The translations under genes were made by a program, and so were the position numbers. From Paraburkholderia phytofirmans OLGA172 (lineage in GTDB: Bacteria; Pseudomonadota; Gammaproteobacteria; Burkholderiales; Burkholderiaceae), in contig NZ_CP014578.1 in NCBI RefSeq assembly GCF_001634365.1, positions 3,782,001 through 3,846,000 on the forward strand: a stretch of 64,000 bases of DNA, written 5' to 3'. How positions within the stretch are numbered: position 1 is the stretch's first letter; the number at the start of each line of letters is the position of its first letter. The notes below the pieces were generated by a model that saw only the letters and a program-made list of their open reading frames with translations, had not been told where the DNA came from and searched no databases. Positions 9,426 to 19,177 of this stretch are shown here, piece by piece.

Positions 9426-10005
9426 GCGAGGAATATCTGTGACTGGCCGGACAGACGATAGACCGAGTGGCCATCGGCGTCTAGCGCGGCAGACGAATTG
9501 TTAAAAGTGTCCACATGTCGTGAGCCGTCAGACGAATGCCGCCAGATCGCCCGCCAGACCGTGCGAATTGGAATCATGTTATTGATTTATATGGGATTTG
9601 CATCTCATTAAAGAGAACGATTGCCGATACGGAGCGCTCGGCGCGGCCCTCTCAGCCCATCGACGGGCAGGTTCTCCACAAAGTTATCCACAGGCTGTGG
9701 GCATCGTTTTACGGAGCGGCCCGCCGCGCCGCCCGAGGCAAGCGACTTGCCGGGCGGGACGCACGCGCGCTAGAGTGGCGAGTTCGGCAGCGCGCCGAAC
9801 GCCCCGCAGCGCGCGCCATTGCGGCACACTGACAGGCACGCTGCGCGAGCGCATCGGATGCCGCCGCTTCACCTTTTCGCTTCACCTTTTCGATTGCCCG
9901 GAGAACTGCGTTGATGCCTGTCCCGCGTATCGCACCTGGCGCTTCCGCGCCGCCGTCCCAGCCCCTTCGGGCGTGCGGCGCATCGCCTGTCCTTGCGGCT
10001 CGCCG
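9426..10005. other. 580-base gap between xseA and lpxK with DnaA-box-like sites
   Basis: No supported gene; the reading frame of lpxK stays open upstream but shows no family similarity before 10006. At 9684-9692 is a perfect DnaA-box consensus TTATCCACA, 12 bases after TTCTCCACA (9672-9680, one mismatch), with a further GTGTCCACA near 9502. The region should also hold the lpxK promoter. In relatives I expect ExbB/ExbD-type genes near here; none is present. Confidence 0.5.
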
Positions 10006-11022
10006 ATGAGCGAACTGAACGACCGTCTCGAAGCACGCCTTGCACGCGAGTGGCAACAGCGTGGCCCGTTTGCGTGGGCGATGACGCCCTTCGCGTGTGT
10101 GTTCGGCGCGATTGCCGCCGCGCGCCGCGCCGCTTTCTCGTTCGGCTGGCTGAAATCCGTGCGCATCGGCGTGCCAGTGGTGGTGGTCGGCAACGTGACC
10201 GTCGGCGGCACCGGCAAGACGCCGACCGTCATCGCGCTGGTCGAAGCATTGCGCGCCGCCGGCTTTAAGCCCGGCGTGGTGTCGCGTGGCTATGGCGCGC
10301 GCGTCAAGGGACCGACGCCGGTCCTCGCAACGTCGGTGGCGAACGTCGGCGGCGACGAACCGCTGCTGATCGCGCGCCGCACCGGCGCACCCGTGTGGGT
10401 CTGCCCGGATCGCGTCGCGGCCGCGCAGGCGCTGTGCGCCGCACATCGCGAAGTCGACGTGATCGTTAGCGACGACGGCTTGCAGCACTACCGCCTCGAG
10501 CGCGACGCCGAACTGGTGGTCTTCGATCATCGGCTCGGCGGCAACGGTTTTCTGCTGCCGGCCGGTCCGCTGCGCGAGCCGCTATCGCGCCGCCGCGATG
10601 CGACGCTGATCAACGATCCTTACGCCCGCACGCTCCCCCCCTGGCCGAACACGTTCGAGCTGCAACTCGCGCCCGCCGACACCTGGCATCTTGACAACCC
10701 CGGTCTGCGCCGCCCGCTCGCGCAATTCAGCGGCGATCGCGTGCTGGCCGCGGCCGGCATCGGCGCGCCGGAGCGTTTTTTCGCGACACTGCGCGCGGCC
10801 GGCCTCACGCCCGCCACCCGTGCGTTGCCGGATCACTACGCGTTCGAGCGCAATCCTTTTGCGGACGTCGACGCGGACGCCATCCTGATAACCGAAAAGG
10901 ATGCGGTAAAATTAGGGTCCTGGCACGACGCGCGCATCTGGGTTGTCCCTGTCGAAGCCGCGCTCGATCATCGCCTCATTGCATTAGTTGTGGAGAAAGT
11001 CCGTGGACGCTCGCCTGCTTGA
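10006..11022 (+). CDS. lpxK: Tetraacyldisaccharide 4'-kinase LpxK
   Basis: 338 residues from ATG 10006 ([12 protein letters not shown]). Inner-membrane-associated kinase that adds the 4'-phosphate to the lipid A precursor, the sixth step of the Raetz pathway. The P-loop GGTGKTP is at residues 67-73 within [18 protein letters not shown], followed by [34 protein letters not shown] and [11 protein letters not shown] near the end, all LpxK hallmarks. An N-terminal hydrophobic stretch (about 23-48) anchors it. The last 20 bases overlap the next gene, implying a translationally coupled lpxK-Trm112-kdsB group for lipid A/KDO synthesis. Confidence 0.96.
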   Translation: MSELNDRLEARLAREWQQRGPFAWAMTPFACVFGAIAAARRAAFSFGWLKSVRIGVPVVVVGNVTVGGTGKTPTVIALVEALRAAGFKPGVVSRGYGARVKGPTPVLATSVANVGGDEPLLIARRTGAPVWVCPDRVAAAQALCAAHREVDVIVSDDGLQHYRLERDAELVVFDHRLGGNGFLLPAGPLREPLSRRRDATLINDPYARTLPPWPNTFELQLAPADTWHLDNPGLRRPLAQFSGDRVLAAAGIGAPERFFATLRAAGLTPATRALPDHYAFERNPFADVDADAILITEKDAVKLGSWHDARIWVVPVEAALDHRLIALVVEKVRGRSPA

Positions 11023-11206
11023 AATTCTCGTCTGCCCGATCTGCAAGGGCCCGCTCAGCTACGACCGTTCCGCGCAGGAGTTGATCTGCCATGCGGACAA
11101 GCTTGCCTATCCGATCCGCGACGGCATTCCCGTGATGCTGGTCGACGAAGCGCGGCAGACCGTGGAAGGCACGCCGGTCGATCTGAATCCGGGCTCTGTC
11201 GCCTGA
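11003..11206 (+). CDS. Trm112/YcaR-family small zinc-ribbon-like protein
   Basis: 67 residues from a GTG at 11003 with ribosome site GGAGAAAG inside the end of lpxK. The sequence ([38 protein letters not shown]) is the bacterial Trm112-like/UPF0434 family. CPIC is present but the second Cys pair is reduced to one Cys, as usual in the bacterial branch. In eukaryotes Trm112 activates methyltransferases; the bacterial role is unsettled. The lpxK-ycaR-kdsB order is conserved in many proteobacteria. Confidence 0.9.
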   Translation: MDARLLEILVCPICKGPLSYDRSAQELICHADKLAYPIRDGIPVMLVDEARQTVEGTPVDLNPGSVA

Positions 11207-11375
11207 GTCAGCTTTTGCCCGACGCGGGGCGGGTGCGGCGCGAGACCATTCAACGCGCCGCGCGTGCCTGATCCGCAATTTCCGCATTTGCCGTGTTGTT
11301 TGCCATCTTCCCCATCAGCGCCCGCACTGCACTTGCGAGCGCTTTCTTCCGGTTTCATCGCCGCTCGTCCTTCCG

Positions 11376-12176
11376 ATGACCAACGCTAACGCCACCACTC
11401 CTCCGTTCATCGCCGTCGTGCCGGCCCGGCTCGCCTCGACGCGTCTGCCCAACAAGCCGCTCGCCGATATCGGCGGCAAGCCGATGGTGGTGCGGGTCGC
11501 CGAACGCGCACGCGAATCGGGCGCGCAGCAGGTGCTGATCGCCTCCGACGCGCAAGCGGTGCTGGACGTAGCCCGCGAGCACGGCTTCGAAGCCGTGCTG
11601 ACGCGTGCCGATCATCCGTCGGGCACCGACCGTCTCGCGGAAGTGGCGGCGCAGTTCGGCTGGAGCGACGAGACGATCGTGGTGAACGTACAGGGCGACG
11701 AGCCGCTGATCGACCCGGTGCTCGTGTGCGGCGTGGCGTCGCACCTGGCTTCGAGCCACGGCTGCGCGATCGCCACCGCCGCGCATCCGATCACCGACCC
11801 CGCGGAAATTTTCAATCCGAACGTCGTCAAGGTCGTGCTCGACGCGCGCGGCGTCGCACTGTATTTCTCGCGCGCGCCGATTCCATGGGCACGCGACGCG
11901 TATCAGCCGCATTGGCCCGACGTGGCCTCGATGCCCGCGCCGCCGGCCCTCGCGGTCGTCCATCGGCATATCGGCCTGTACGCGTATCGTGCCCAATTCC
12001 TGCGCACATATCCGAGCCTCGCGATCTCGCCGATCGAGCAGGTCGAAGCGCTCGAACAATTGCGCGCGATGTGGCACGGCGAGCGAATCGCGGTGCTCGT
12101 CACACAGAATGCGCCGCTGCCCGGCGTCGACACGCCCGCCGATCTCGCGCGCGTGCAGGCTTTATTCGGGGCTTGA
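11376..12176 (+). CDS. kdsB: 3-deoxy-manno-octulosonate cytidylyltransferase (CMP-KDO synthetase)
   Basis: 266 residues. Activates KDO with CTP so that WaaA can transfer it to lipid A. The N-terminal nucleotide-binding signature [20 protein letters not shown] (residues about 14-33) is exact, followed by [36 protein letters not shown] and [13 protein letters not shown]. It starts 170 bases after the Trm112-like gene and is the third member of the lipid A/KDO group. The start ATG at 11376 gives a short Asn/Thr-rich leader before the conserved core. Confidence 0.97.
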   Translation: MTNANATTPPFIAVVPARLASTRLPNKPLADIGGKPMVVRVAERARESGAQQVLIASDAQAVLDVAREHGFEAVLTRADHPSGTDRLAEVAAQFGWSDETIVVNVQGDEPLIDPVLVCGVASHLASSHGCAIATAAHPITDPAEIFNPNVVKVVLDARGVALYFSRAPIPWARDAYQPHWPDVASMPAPPALAVVHRHIGLYAYRAQFLRTYPSLAISPIEQVEALEQLRAMWHGERIAVLVTQNAPLPGVDTPADLARVQALFGA

Positions 12177-12375
12177 GCTTAAAAACCCATGGCATAATCG
12201 GACGGTTGTGCGCGCCTCCCGTTAAACGCGAGAGTCAGGGTTTGCCCCGGTCGCCCCGTTGTCGCCTTGCAGCGCCGTCGTTGCCGACGTGCAGCGCGAG
12301 ACTCGAAACGGCAGCCGACGCGGGTCCCTCGACGAATCGTGGGATGCCTGCAGCGCCACCAAAGAATTCACATAG

Positions 12376-13056
<681 letters not shown>

Positions 13057-13087
13057 TCTCGCGTCGCCCGTTGTCGGTTGTCGGTTG

Positions 13088-13117
13088 AAAAACCCGCCCA
13101 TGCCGGCGGGTTTTTTA
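13088..13117 (+). terminator. Rho-independent terminator after adk
   Basis: Stem AAAAACCCGCC (13088-13098) pairs with GGCGGGTTTTTT (13105-13116), six-base loop, ending in a T run. Confidence 0.9.
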
Positions 13118-13241
13118 TTGCGCGCGGCGTGGCATGCGCGCTCCCACGATCTCCGTGGGCCGCCATGCCCAGCATTAATTAGCCATCCGTATCAGTTTGG
13201 CGGTGCAATGAGTCGCCGGCAAGGACCCCATGCGTGCGGCG

Positions 13242-13253
13242 CCCCCCCCCCCC
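13242..13253. repeat. Run of 12 cytosines between adk and the SDR gene
   Basis: An uninterrupted C12 tract about 97 bases before the SDR start. Such tracts slip during replication. It lies in the likely promoter region of the next gene, so length changes might alter promoter spacing (inference); it is also a site prone to sequencing error. Confidence 0.7.
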
Positions 13254-13349
13254 GCCACTTCGCTTTCCGCATTGCAGCACAGCCGTTACAATCGATCATC
13301 GAAAAAATATTCGATCGAGACATTACCGAACTGAAGCAAAGGAGAAGAC

Positions 13350-14108
13350 ATGGAGATTCGTGACAACGTATTCCTGATCACCGGCGGTGCATCGGGCCTC
13401 GGCGCGGCGACAGCGCGCCTTCTCGTCGAGAATGGCGGCAAGGTGGTGCTCGCCGATCTGAATCAGGATGCCGGTGAGGCGCTCGCGAAGGAACTGGGCG
13501 GCGTGTTCGTCAAATGCGACGTGAGCCGCGAAGACGACGCCACCCAAGCCGTTGAAGCCGCCACGAAGCTCGGCACGCTGCGCGGCCTCGTCAATTGCGC
13601 GGGCGTTGCGCCCGCCATCAAGACGGTCGGCAAAGACGGTCCGCATCCGCTCGAGTCGTTTGCCCGCACCATCTCCATCAATCTCATCGGCACCTTCAAC
13701 ATGATCCGGCTCGCCGCCGCAACCATGTCGAAGAACGAACCGAATACGAATGGCGAGCGTGGCGTGATTATCAATACGGCGTCGGTGGCAGCATATGACG
13801 GCCAGATCGGCCAGGCCGCTTATGCGGCATCCAAGAGCGGTGTGGTCGGCATGACGCTGCCGATCGCGCGCGACCTGTCGCGCAACGCGATCCGCGTAAT
13901 GACGATCGCACCGGGCATCTTCGAAACGCCGATGCTGCTCGGCATGCCGCAGGAAGTGCAGGACGCGCTCGGCGCGATGGTGCCGTTCCCCCCGCGCCTC
14001 GGCAAACCGGCAGAGTACGCGATGCTGGCCAAGCAGATCTTCGACAATCCGATGCTCAACGGCGAAGTGATTCGTCTGGACGGCGCGATCCGGATGCAGC
14101 CGAAGTAA
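13350..14108 (+). CDS. SDR-family dehydrogenase, 3-hydroxyacyl-CoA dehydrogenase type-2 like
   Basis: 252 residues. Classical short-chain dehydrogenase: cofactor motif TGGASGLG (11-18), Asp36 in VLADLN pointing to NAD(H), NCAG (82-85), catalytic Ser145, Tyr158 and Lys162 (YAASK). The C-terminus ([57 protein letters not shown]) is that of the HSD10/FabG-like 3-hydroxyacyl-CoA dehydrogenases of beta-oxidation. Preceded by a GGAGAAG ribosome site and followed by a long hairpin shared with the convergent SirB1-type gene. Confidence 0.9.
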   Translation: MEIRDNVFLITGGASGLGAATARLLVENGGKVVLADLNQDAGEALAKELGGVFVKCDVSREDDATQAVEAATKLGTLRGLVNCAGVAPAIKTVGKDGPHPLESFARTISINLIGTFNMIRLAAATMSKNEPNTNGERGVIINTASVAAYDGQIGQAAYAASKSGVVGMTLPIARDLSRNAIRVMTIAPGIFETPMLLGMPQEVQDALGAMVPFPPRLGKPAEYAMLAKQIFDNPMLNGEVIRLDGAIRMQPK

Positions 14109-14149
14109 CGAGGTGTCCTGCGTGCCGCTTTACGCGGCCGCGCCAATGA

Positions 14150-14194
14150 AAAACGCCTGCACGCGACTCAACATGAGTCACGTGCAGGCGTTTT
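14150..14194. terminator. Bidirectional terminator between the SDR gene and the SirB1-like gene
   Basis: Outer stem AAAACGCCTGCACG (14150-14163) with CGTGCAGGCGTTTT (14181-14194), and an inner GACTCA/TGAGTC stem. A and T runs on both sides suit termination from either direction between two convergent genes. Confidence 0.88.
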
Positions 14195-14221
14195 GTTTGA
14201 CTGGCCGGCCGGCAAGCGTTC

Positions 14222-15064
14222 TTAGCCGCGGTCGTCGTACTGGGTGCGTTGACGCAGTTCATGCAACTGCGACTCCACCATCGTCGCGTCCTCAGCGTCG
14301 GGCCGGTCGCCGAGATATCGTTCGAGGTCCTCGAGTGCCGGACGCAGATAGTCAAGCCGCGCATAGGCGAAACCGCGATCGCGCACCTCCTCGATACTTT
14401 CCGGCAACAGAATGACGAGACGCTGCTGCACCGCCAGCAGACGCTGCCAGCGTTCTGTCTGAAGATAAGTCGACTTCAGATTGCGCAGCATGCGAGCGAT
14501 GATCTCGCGGCGCGTGGCCGGTTGCAGCAACATGCGCAGCGCCCGGCTCACCGACTCGCCCGCCGACGCCACATACGGCTCCAGCATGTCCACCATCTGC
14601 GATTCGGACAGCGAATGCCCACTGGTCGGGTCGAGCATCACGTCGCCATCCGGTGTTGTCACGCGTAACAGGAAGTGGCCCGGAAACGACACGCCGCGCG
14701 CCGGGATACCGATCTGCTCGGCCATCTCCAGATACAGCACCGCCAGCGAAATCGGAATGCCGCGGCGCCGCTTGAGCACCGCATTCAGATGGCTGTTGTC
14801 GGGGTCGTAATAATCGTTGAGGTTGCTGGCGAAACCCAGCTCACGGAAGAAGAAACGGTTCAGAATGCCGACCTTCTGCCTGATGTCGGCGGCGTCCGGC
14901 ATGCGGCGCTGCAAGCGCACGACCAGCTCGTCGATCTCGGCTAACGTGCCTTGCATATCGAGATCGGGATAAGCGTCCTGCGCGAGCGAGAGCGCCGCCT
15001 CGGTCAGCGGCAAGCTGTCGTCCTCGGCAACCAGCGTGCTGAAATAATCGAGAACCCGCGTCAT
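14222..15064 (-). CDS. SirB1-family protein with transglutaminase-like and tetratricopeptide regions
   Basis: 280 residues from ATG 15064 (MTRVLDYFSTLVAEDDSLPL). The SirB1/transglutaminase-like core holds LNRFFFRELGFASNLNDYYD, SHLNAVLKRRRGIPISLAV, RGVSFPGHFLLRV and MLDPTSGHSLSE; the tail (ERWQRLLAVQQRLVILLPES, LRPALEDLERYLGD) is TPR-like. Biochemical role is unknown; the family was named near an invasion regulator in Salmonella but is a conserved housekeeping-type protein. It starts 5 bases after the murJ stop on the same strand, so it is co-transcribed with murJ. Confidence 0.88.
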   Translation of the reverse strand: MTRVLDYFSTLVAEDDSLPLTEAALSLAQDAYPDLDMQGTLAEIDELVVRLQRRMPDAADIRQKVGILNRFFFRELGFASNLNDYYDPDNSHLNAVLKRRRGIPISLAVLYLEMAEQIGIPARGVSFPGHFLLRVTTPDGDVMLDPTSGHSLSESQMVDMLEPYVASAGESVSRALRMLLQPATRREIIARMLRNLKSTYLQTERWQRLLAVQQRLVILLPESIEEVRDRGFAYARLDYLRPALEDLERYLGDRPDAEDATMVESQLHELRQRTQYDDRG

Positions 15065-15069
15065 CGTGA

Positions 15070-16620
15070 TCACTTCACTCGCCTTTTGAAATACGCGTAC
15101 TTGAAGCCCATCAGCCAAAGCATACCGAAATATAGCGCGGCGAACAGAACGAGGCACGCCCCCAGCAACACGATGCGGTCGACCGGCCGATTATGCATGC
15201 CGATCCAGTCGAAGCTGATCGCGAGCCAATGCATCGTGCCGGCCAGCACCAGGCAGGCGCCGAACAGCTGTACGAAAAACTTCAGCCAGCCGCTAGAGGG
15301 CGTATAGATGCCGCGCTTGCGCAAGCCGAGGAACAGAAACAAGGCGTTGACACACGCGCCGAGCCCGACGCTAAGCGTGAGACCCGCATGCGCGAAAATC
15401 GGCACGAACAGGTAGTTGCTCAACTGCGTGACGATCAGCACGCCAACGCCGATCTTCACCGGCGTCTTGATGTCCTGCTTTGCGTAAAAACCGGGCGCGA
15501 GGATCTTGATGAGGATCAGGCCGATCAGGCCGATGCCGTAGGCCGACAGCGCGCGGCCGACCATCACCACCGAGTTGCCGTCGAACTTGCCGTAGTGAAA
15601 CAGTGTCGCGGTGAGCGGCTGGGCGAAGAAGAACAGCGCGACGGCGCTCGGTGCGGCCAGCAGGAAGGTGACGCGCAGCCCCCAGTCGAGCAGCGACGAA
15701 TACTCGTGCGGATCGGCGTCCACGTGCGCCTTCGAGAGGCTCGGCAGCAGGATCGTGCCGAGCGCGACGCCGAGCAGCGCGGTCGGAAACTCCATCAGCC
15801 GGTCGGCGTAGTTGATCCAGGAGACGGCACCCGGGCCGATGCGCGACGCGATGTTGGTGTTGATGATCAGGCTGATCTGCGCGACCGACACGGCGAACAT
15901 CGCCGGCACCATCTTCGACAGCACCCGCTTGACGCCGCGGTGCGCGAGCGCCTTCAGCGGATTCAGACCGATGCGCGGCAGCATATCGATCTTCTTCAGA
16001 CCGGGCAGTTGCACGATGAATTGCAGCACGCCGCCAGCGATCACCGCCCAGGCAAGGGCATAAACCGGCGTGTGCAGGCGCGGCGCGACGAACACCGCCG
16101 CGACGATGAAAGCGACGTTCAGCAGGACCGGGGCGAAGGCAGGCAGCGAAAAGTTCTTGTACGTATTCAGCACGCCGGACGCCAGCGACGTCAGCGAGAT
16201 GAAAATGATGTACGGGAACATGATGCGCGTCATCGTGACCGCGAGCGCGTACGCCTGGCCTTCATGCGCAAGCCCTGACGCGACGATGAACACCACGCCC
16301 GACGCCCCCACCACGCCGATCAACGAGAGAATCGCGAGCGCCCAGGCAAGCACGGTCGACGTGGCGTCGACGAGCGCTTTGGTGGCGTCGTGTCCTTGCT
16401 GGTTCTTGAACTCGGCGAGGATCGGCACGAAGGCCTGCGAGAAGGCACCCTCGGCGGAAATGCGGCGCAGCAGGTTCGGAATGCGGAAGGCGACGTAAAA
16501 CGCGTCAGTGTATTGACTGGCGCCGAACGCGCGTGCGATCAGCGTTTCGCGGGCCAGTCCGGTCACGCGCGACAGCAGCGTGAAGCCGCTGACCGTCAGC
16601 AGGGCTCGGAATAGATTCAT
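15070..16620 (-). CDS. murJ: Lipid II flippase MurJ
   Basis: 516 residues from ATG 16620 (MNLFRALLTVSGFTLLSRVT). An integral inner-membrane protein of the MVF/MOP superfamily, about 14 membrane helices, that flips lipid II for peptidoglycan synthesis. Hallmarks: GLARETLIARAFGAS, DAFYVAFRIPNLLRRISAEG, AFSQAFVPILAEF. The open frame runs upstream to 16854 but the extra part is Arg-rich and lacks similarity. It is divergent from rpsT, as in other Burkholderiaceae. Confidence 0.97.
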   Translation of the reverse strand: MNLFRALLTVSGFTLLSRVTGLARETLIARAFGASQYTDAFYVAFRIPNLLRRISAEGAFSQAFVPILAEFKNQQGHDATKALVDATSTVLAWALAILSLIGVVGASGVVFIVASGLAHEGQAYALAVTMTRIMFPYIIFISLTSLASGVLNTYKNFSLPAFAPVLLNVAFIVAAVFVAPRLHTPVYALAWAVIAGGVLQFIVQLPGLKKIDMLPRIGLNPLKALAHRGVKRVLSKMVPAMFAVSVAQISLIINTNIASRIGPGAVSWINYADRLMEFPTALLGVALGTILLPSLSKAHVDADPHEYSSLLDWGLRVTFLLAAPSAVALFFFAQPLTATLFHYGKFDGNSVVMVGRALSAYGIGLIGLILIKILAPGFYAKQDIKTPVKIGVGVLIVTQLSNYLFVPIFAHAGLTLSVGLGACVNALFLFLGLRKRGIYTPSSGWLKFFVQLFGACLVLAGTMHWLAISFDWIGMHNRPVDRIVLLGACLVLFAALYFGMLWLMGFKYAYFKRRVK

Positions 16621-17175
16621 GGGGCGCTTATTATACGGGTGCCGCAGGTGCGGACGACGAGCCGGAACGCGAATCGGACCGATTTGCGCCGCGGACGTTC
16701 GCTCGGAGGTGCGGATCGGGCCGTTTTTTGTTGCTTGCCGCGCGCCTTGCGTGCCGAGCCCGCCGTCCGTTCGTCCGTTGCGCAGTCGGCGGCATGCCCT
16801 CCCCGTCCCCGTTGGCCCACGGAATCCCGGACCTTGCGTGGCAACCCGGCACATCAGGACTGGCGATTCCCCGTTGCCACGTGCCTGATTTTGTTGCTAT
16901 AATCGCCGGTTTCGAAGCTCGCTCAATTTTCGGACGGGGTTCAGGCGCGCCGCAGTACGCAAGCTCGAGCAGCATGCAAGCCGTATTGAGGCGCAGACCG
17001 CCAGCCTCGGAAAACACCGGAACACGGGCCCGCCTTCGCGTAGTCCGATCGATTTTTCGAATTATTTCGACACTTTTGCGCTCTTGGGCAATCGCTTCCA
17101 AGAGTTCGATCTAAAAGCAGCACCTCACCACTTGAAGGTCAGGTACTGGAAACAGGAACAGGATAAGGAACCGTC
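16621..17175. other. 555-base divergent intergenic region murJ / rpsT
   Basis: No gene. It carries the rpsT promoter (listed separately) and a long rpsT leader of roughly 260 bases. Leaders of S20 genes are often the site of autogenous control; no particular fold could be confirmed by eye. Confidence 0.6.
16874..16903 (+). promoter_or_regulatory. Sigma-70-type promoter of rpsT
   Basis: TTGCCA at 16874-16879, 18-base spacer, perfect TATAAT at 16898-16903. Start of transcription would be near 16910, about 265 bases before the rpsT start codon. Confidence 0.75.
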
Positions 17176-17454
17176 ATGGCTAACTCCGCACAAGCACGCA
17201 AGCGCGCCCGCCAGGCCGCCAAGGCAAACTCGCACAACTCGGCACTGCGCTCGAAGTTCCGCACGGCTATCAAGGCTGTCCGCAAGGCTATCGAAGCCGG
17301 CGACAAGGCTAAGGCCGCCGAGATCTTCCAGGCATCGTCGAAGACCATCGACATCATCGCCGACAAGAAAATCGTTCACAAGAACAAGGCAGCTCGTAAC
17401 AAGAGCCGCCTGGCTGCAGCCCTCAAGGGTCTGCAAGCACCCGCAGCGCAGTAA
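17176..17454 (+). CDS. rpsT: 30S ribosomal protein S20
   Basis: 92 residues, Ala/Lys/Arg-rich helical protein that binds 16S rRNA in early 30S assembly. Starts [20 protein letters not shown] and contains [20 protein letters not shown], both family-typical. Ribosome site AAGGA upstream. Single-gene unit with its own promoter and terminator. In relatives the next genes are DUF3579 and argF; here a roughly 5.5-kb islet separates rpsT from DUF3579. Confidence 0.98.
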   Translation: MANSAQARKRARQAAKANSHNSALRSKFRTAIKAVRKAIEAGDKAKAAEIFQASSKTIDIIADKKIVHKNKAARNKSRLAAALKGLQAPAAQ

Positions 17455-17462
17455 ATTCGGTC

Positions 17463-17529
17463 AGCCCGCTTCGGTGGGCTACCTCCTGTTTCCGCTGCAA
17501 CAGAAAGGCTCGCTTCGGCGGGCTTTTTT
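17463..17529 (+). terminator. rpsT terminator region with two hairpins
   Basis: First hairpin AGCCCGCT-TCGG-TGGGCT at 17463-17480; second AAGGCTCGC-TTCG-GCGGGCTT near 17505-17525 followed by a T run, the likely true terminator. Confidence 0.85.
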
Positions 17530-17632
17530 GCTTGGTGCGACAAACAGACCTTCCTTCAGAAGACTGCAACAGACATGCATAGTCCCGCGCGTACGTGGGA
17601 CTACTCGGCACATGTGCAGGCGAGGGAGCTGA

Positions 17633-17810
17633 CTAATGTCCGGAAGCCACGAGTTGAATCTCCGGATTCACTGGTGCCGTGGTGAGAGACGTCTGTGCGG
17701 ATGATTCTGGCGCATAAGCAGCCATCGCCTGGATCAGTTGCGCTGCGCGCTGGTCCGCAGCACCTAGGGCAGATACATTCGATCGGGTATCCCAATCTCT
17801 CCGGGAAAAT
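17633..17810 (-). pseudogene. Out-of-frame C-terminal extension of the toxin-like gene
   Basis: Beyond the stop at 17764-17766 the -1 frame encodes a protein-like tail: SNVSALGAADQRAAQLIQAM, then AAYAPESSAQTSLTTAPVNP and IQLVASGH before a TAG at 17633-17635. An amphipathic Leu-Ile-Gln-Ala-Met helix near the C-terminus is common in large RTX-like secreted proteins. The crossing point is near 17790-17810, where a TTTTCCC run is read. It may be a real mutation, a sequencing error, or -1 recoding. Confidence 0.6.
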
Positions 17811-19158
17811 CCGCGATGACTGCGGTGCCCTGATTGATTTCAGTTTCGACTCCAACCCTATCGCTCGCGCTCATCCGGACTGAAGCAAGAGGGCGGTAGA
17901 CATTCTCCACGGAACCATCAGCGTGGATGTCGTTTATCGCTATAAGGCCTCCTTCGGAATCTTGGATGAACTGGCGACCCGATCCGTCCGACGCGTAGCT
18001 GGTCTGCTCCGTCTGGCCGGCCGAATCCCATCTCCAAACGTTGCGTGAGCCGTCGTCGAAGTTCAAATGCAGCCCCGCCATGATCCCGGTTTGCTCATCA
18101 TAGAATTCGTGCACGGATGTTCCGCCATTCATGATCGACAATCTATCTGTTTTCACACCCGCAGCGTTGTACGCGACCACGTCCTGCGAGCCGTCGTCAA
18201 AACTAGTCACGCTGCCCGTCGCGGCCCCGGAAATTACGCCACGTTGCCCCCATGTGGTGATGGTACCGTTCGCGACGTGAATTTCGTTTCCGGTTGCACG
18301 GTCCAGAATGACATTGTCATCGGCAAAGTTGAACGTTACCGCGGCGCCGGCTCCAACGTTAATGGTATTTCCCTTGCCATTAATCGAAGCACTTGCGCCA
18401 TCTTCAAGATCGATCAGGAAATTGTCGACGTTCGAGACTATGTTCGAGCCAGTGATCTTTATATTAATCTTTGAACCACTCATATCGAGGATGACGCGGC
18501 CAGTTTCCACACCGTTTTCCTCGACCTGAAAGCTGCTCCCTCCAGCGAGGCTTCCAGTAAAACTGTCGGTAGCGTTTCCGGGTACAAAGATCTCCGCGTT
18601 GCCGTGCATGTCGCCCAGGATGATCTGTAATTCTTCGCTTTGTTTAAACGCCCCATCTATTAGCGCCTGGCTTAAAGCGTTGAGATAATTCTGCAGCCAG
18701 TTCACGCCTCCGATAGTGTTCTGCGCTGTACCCGCAAACAATGCGACAACGCCGCCCGCAGTTCCGATTACAAGCATTGCAGGTGCCGTCGTTGGAGCCA
18801 CCTCTGCGACAACGCCTGCGACACCCGCGCCAATTGCGGCACCGTCAGCTATCAAGCCGGCCACAGCTGCCGCTTGCGCCATGCTGTCCTTTCTGAACGT
18901 CGCATCGTCCAATGCCCGCCTGTCCGCATCGACCCCCATTTTCCCTGCTATAAGACCGGCTACTCCCGAAATGGCGGAGAAACCAGGAACCTCGGAAAGT
19001 GCCGTCGCCGCCGACGCTAACGCGATGGTGGCCGCTTCAACATTCTCCGGTGTCGCGTCCCCATGAACATAGTCGCGAACCGCGGTTGCAAAATCAACCC
19101 ACGCTTTGGTGAATGAAGCCACATTTACATTAGTTTCAATTACCGTTATTCCACTCAT
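17764..19158 (-). CDS. Unknown secreted/toxin-like protein with glycine-zipper hydrophobic segments; 3' end shifted out of frame
   Basis: 464 residues in the open frame. Residues 1-130 are helical and Ala-rich; about 90-150 hold Gly/Ala hydrophobic segments (AAAVAGLIADGAAIGAGVAG, APAMLVIGTAGGVVALFAG) able to insert in membranes. The middle is beta-rich with Asp/Asn/Gly repeats (SGSKINIKITGSNIVSNV, GNTINVGAGAAVTFNFADD), and the last third repeats DDGSxxVxxxxxAG-type units, similar in style to RTX or RHS-like secreted proteins. No signal peptide. It is the last gene after two exported SUMF1-like genes on the same strand, 19 bases apart. I do not recognise a named family. Coding similarity continues in the -1 frame to 17633 (see separate entry), so the natural protein is probably about 507 residues. 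Confidence 0.7.
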   Translation of the reverse strand: MSGITVIETNVNVASFTKAWVDFATAVRDYVHGDATPENVEAATIALASAATALSEVPGFSAISGVAGLIAGKMGVDADRRALDDATFRKDSMAQAAAVAGLIADGAAIGAGVAGVVAEVAPTTAPAMLVIGTAGGVVALFAGTAQNTIGGVNWLQNYLNALSQALIDGAFKQSEELQIILGDMHGNAEIFVPGNATDSFTGSLAGGSSFQVEENGVETGRVILDMSGSKINIKITGSNIVSNVDNFLIDLEDGASASINGKGNTINVGAGAAVTFNFADDNVILDRATGNEIHVANGTITTWGQRGVISGAATGSVTSFDDGSQDVVAYNAAGVKTDRLSIMNGGTSVHEFYDEQTGIMAGLHLNFDDGSRNVWRWDSAGQTEQTSYASDGSGRQFIQDSEGGLIAINDIHADGSVENVYRPLASVRMSASDRVGVETEINQGTAVIADFPGEIGIPDRMYLP

Positions 19159-19177
19159 GATTCACCTTTTCGTTAAA

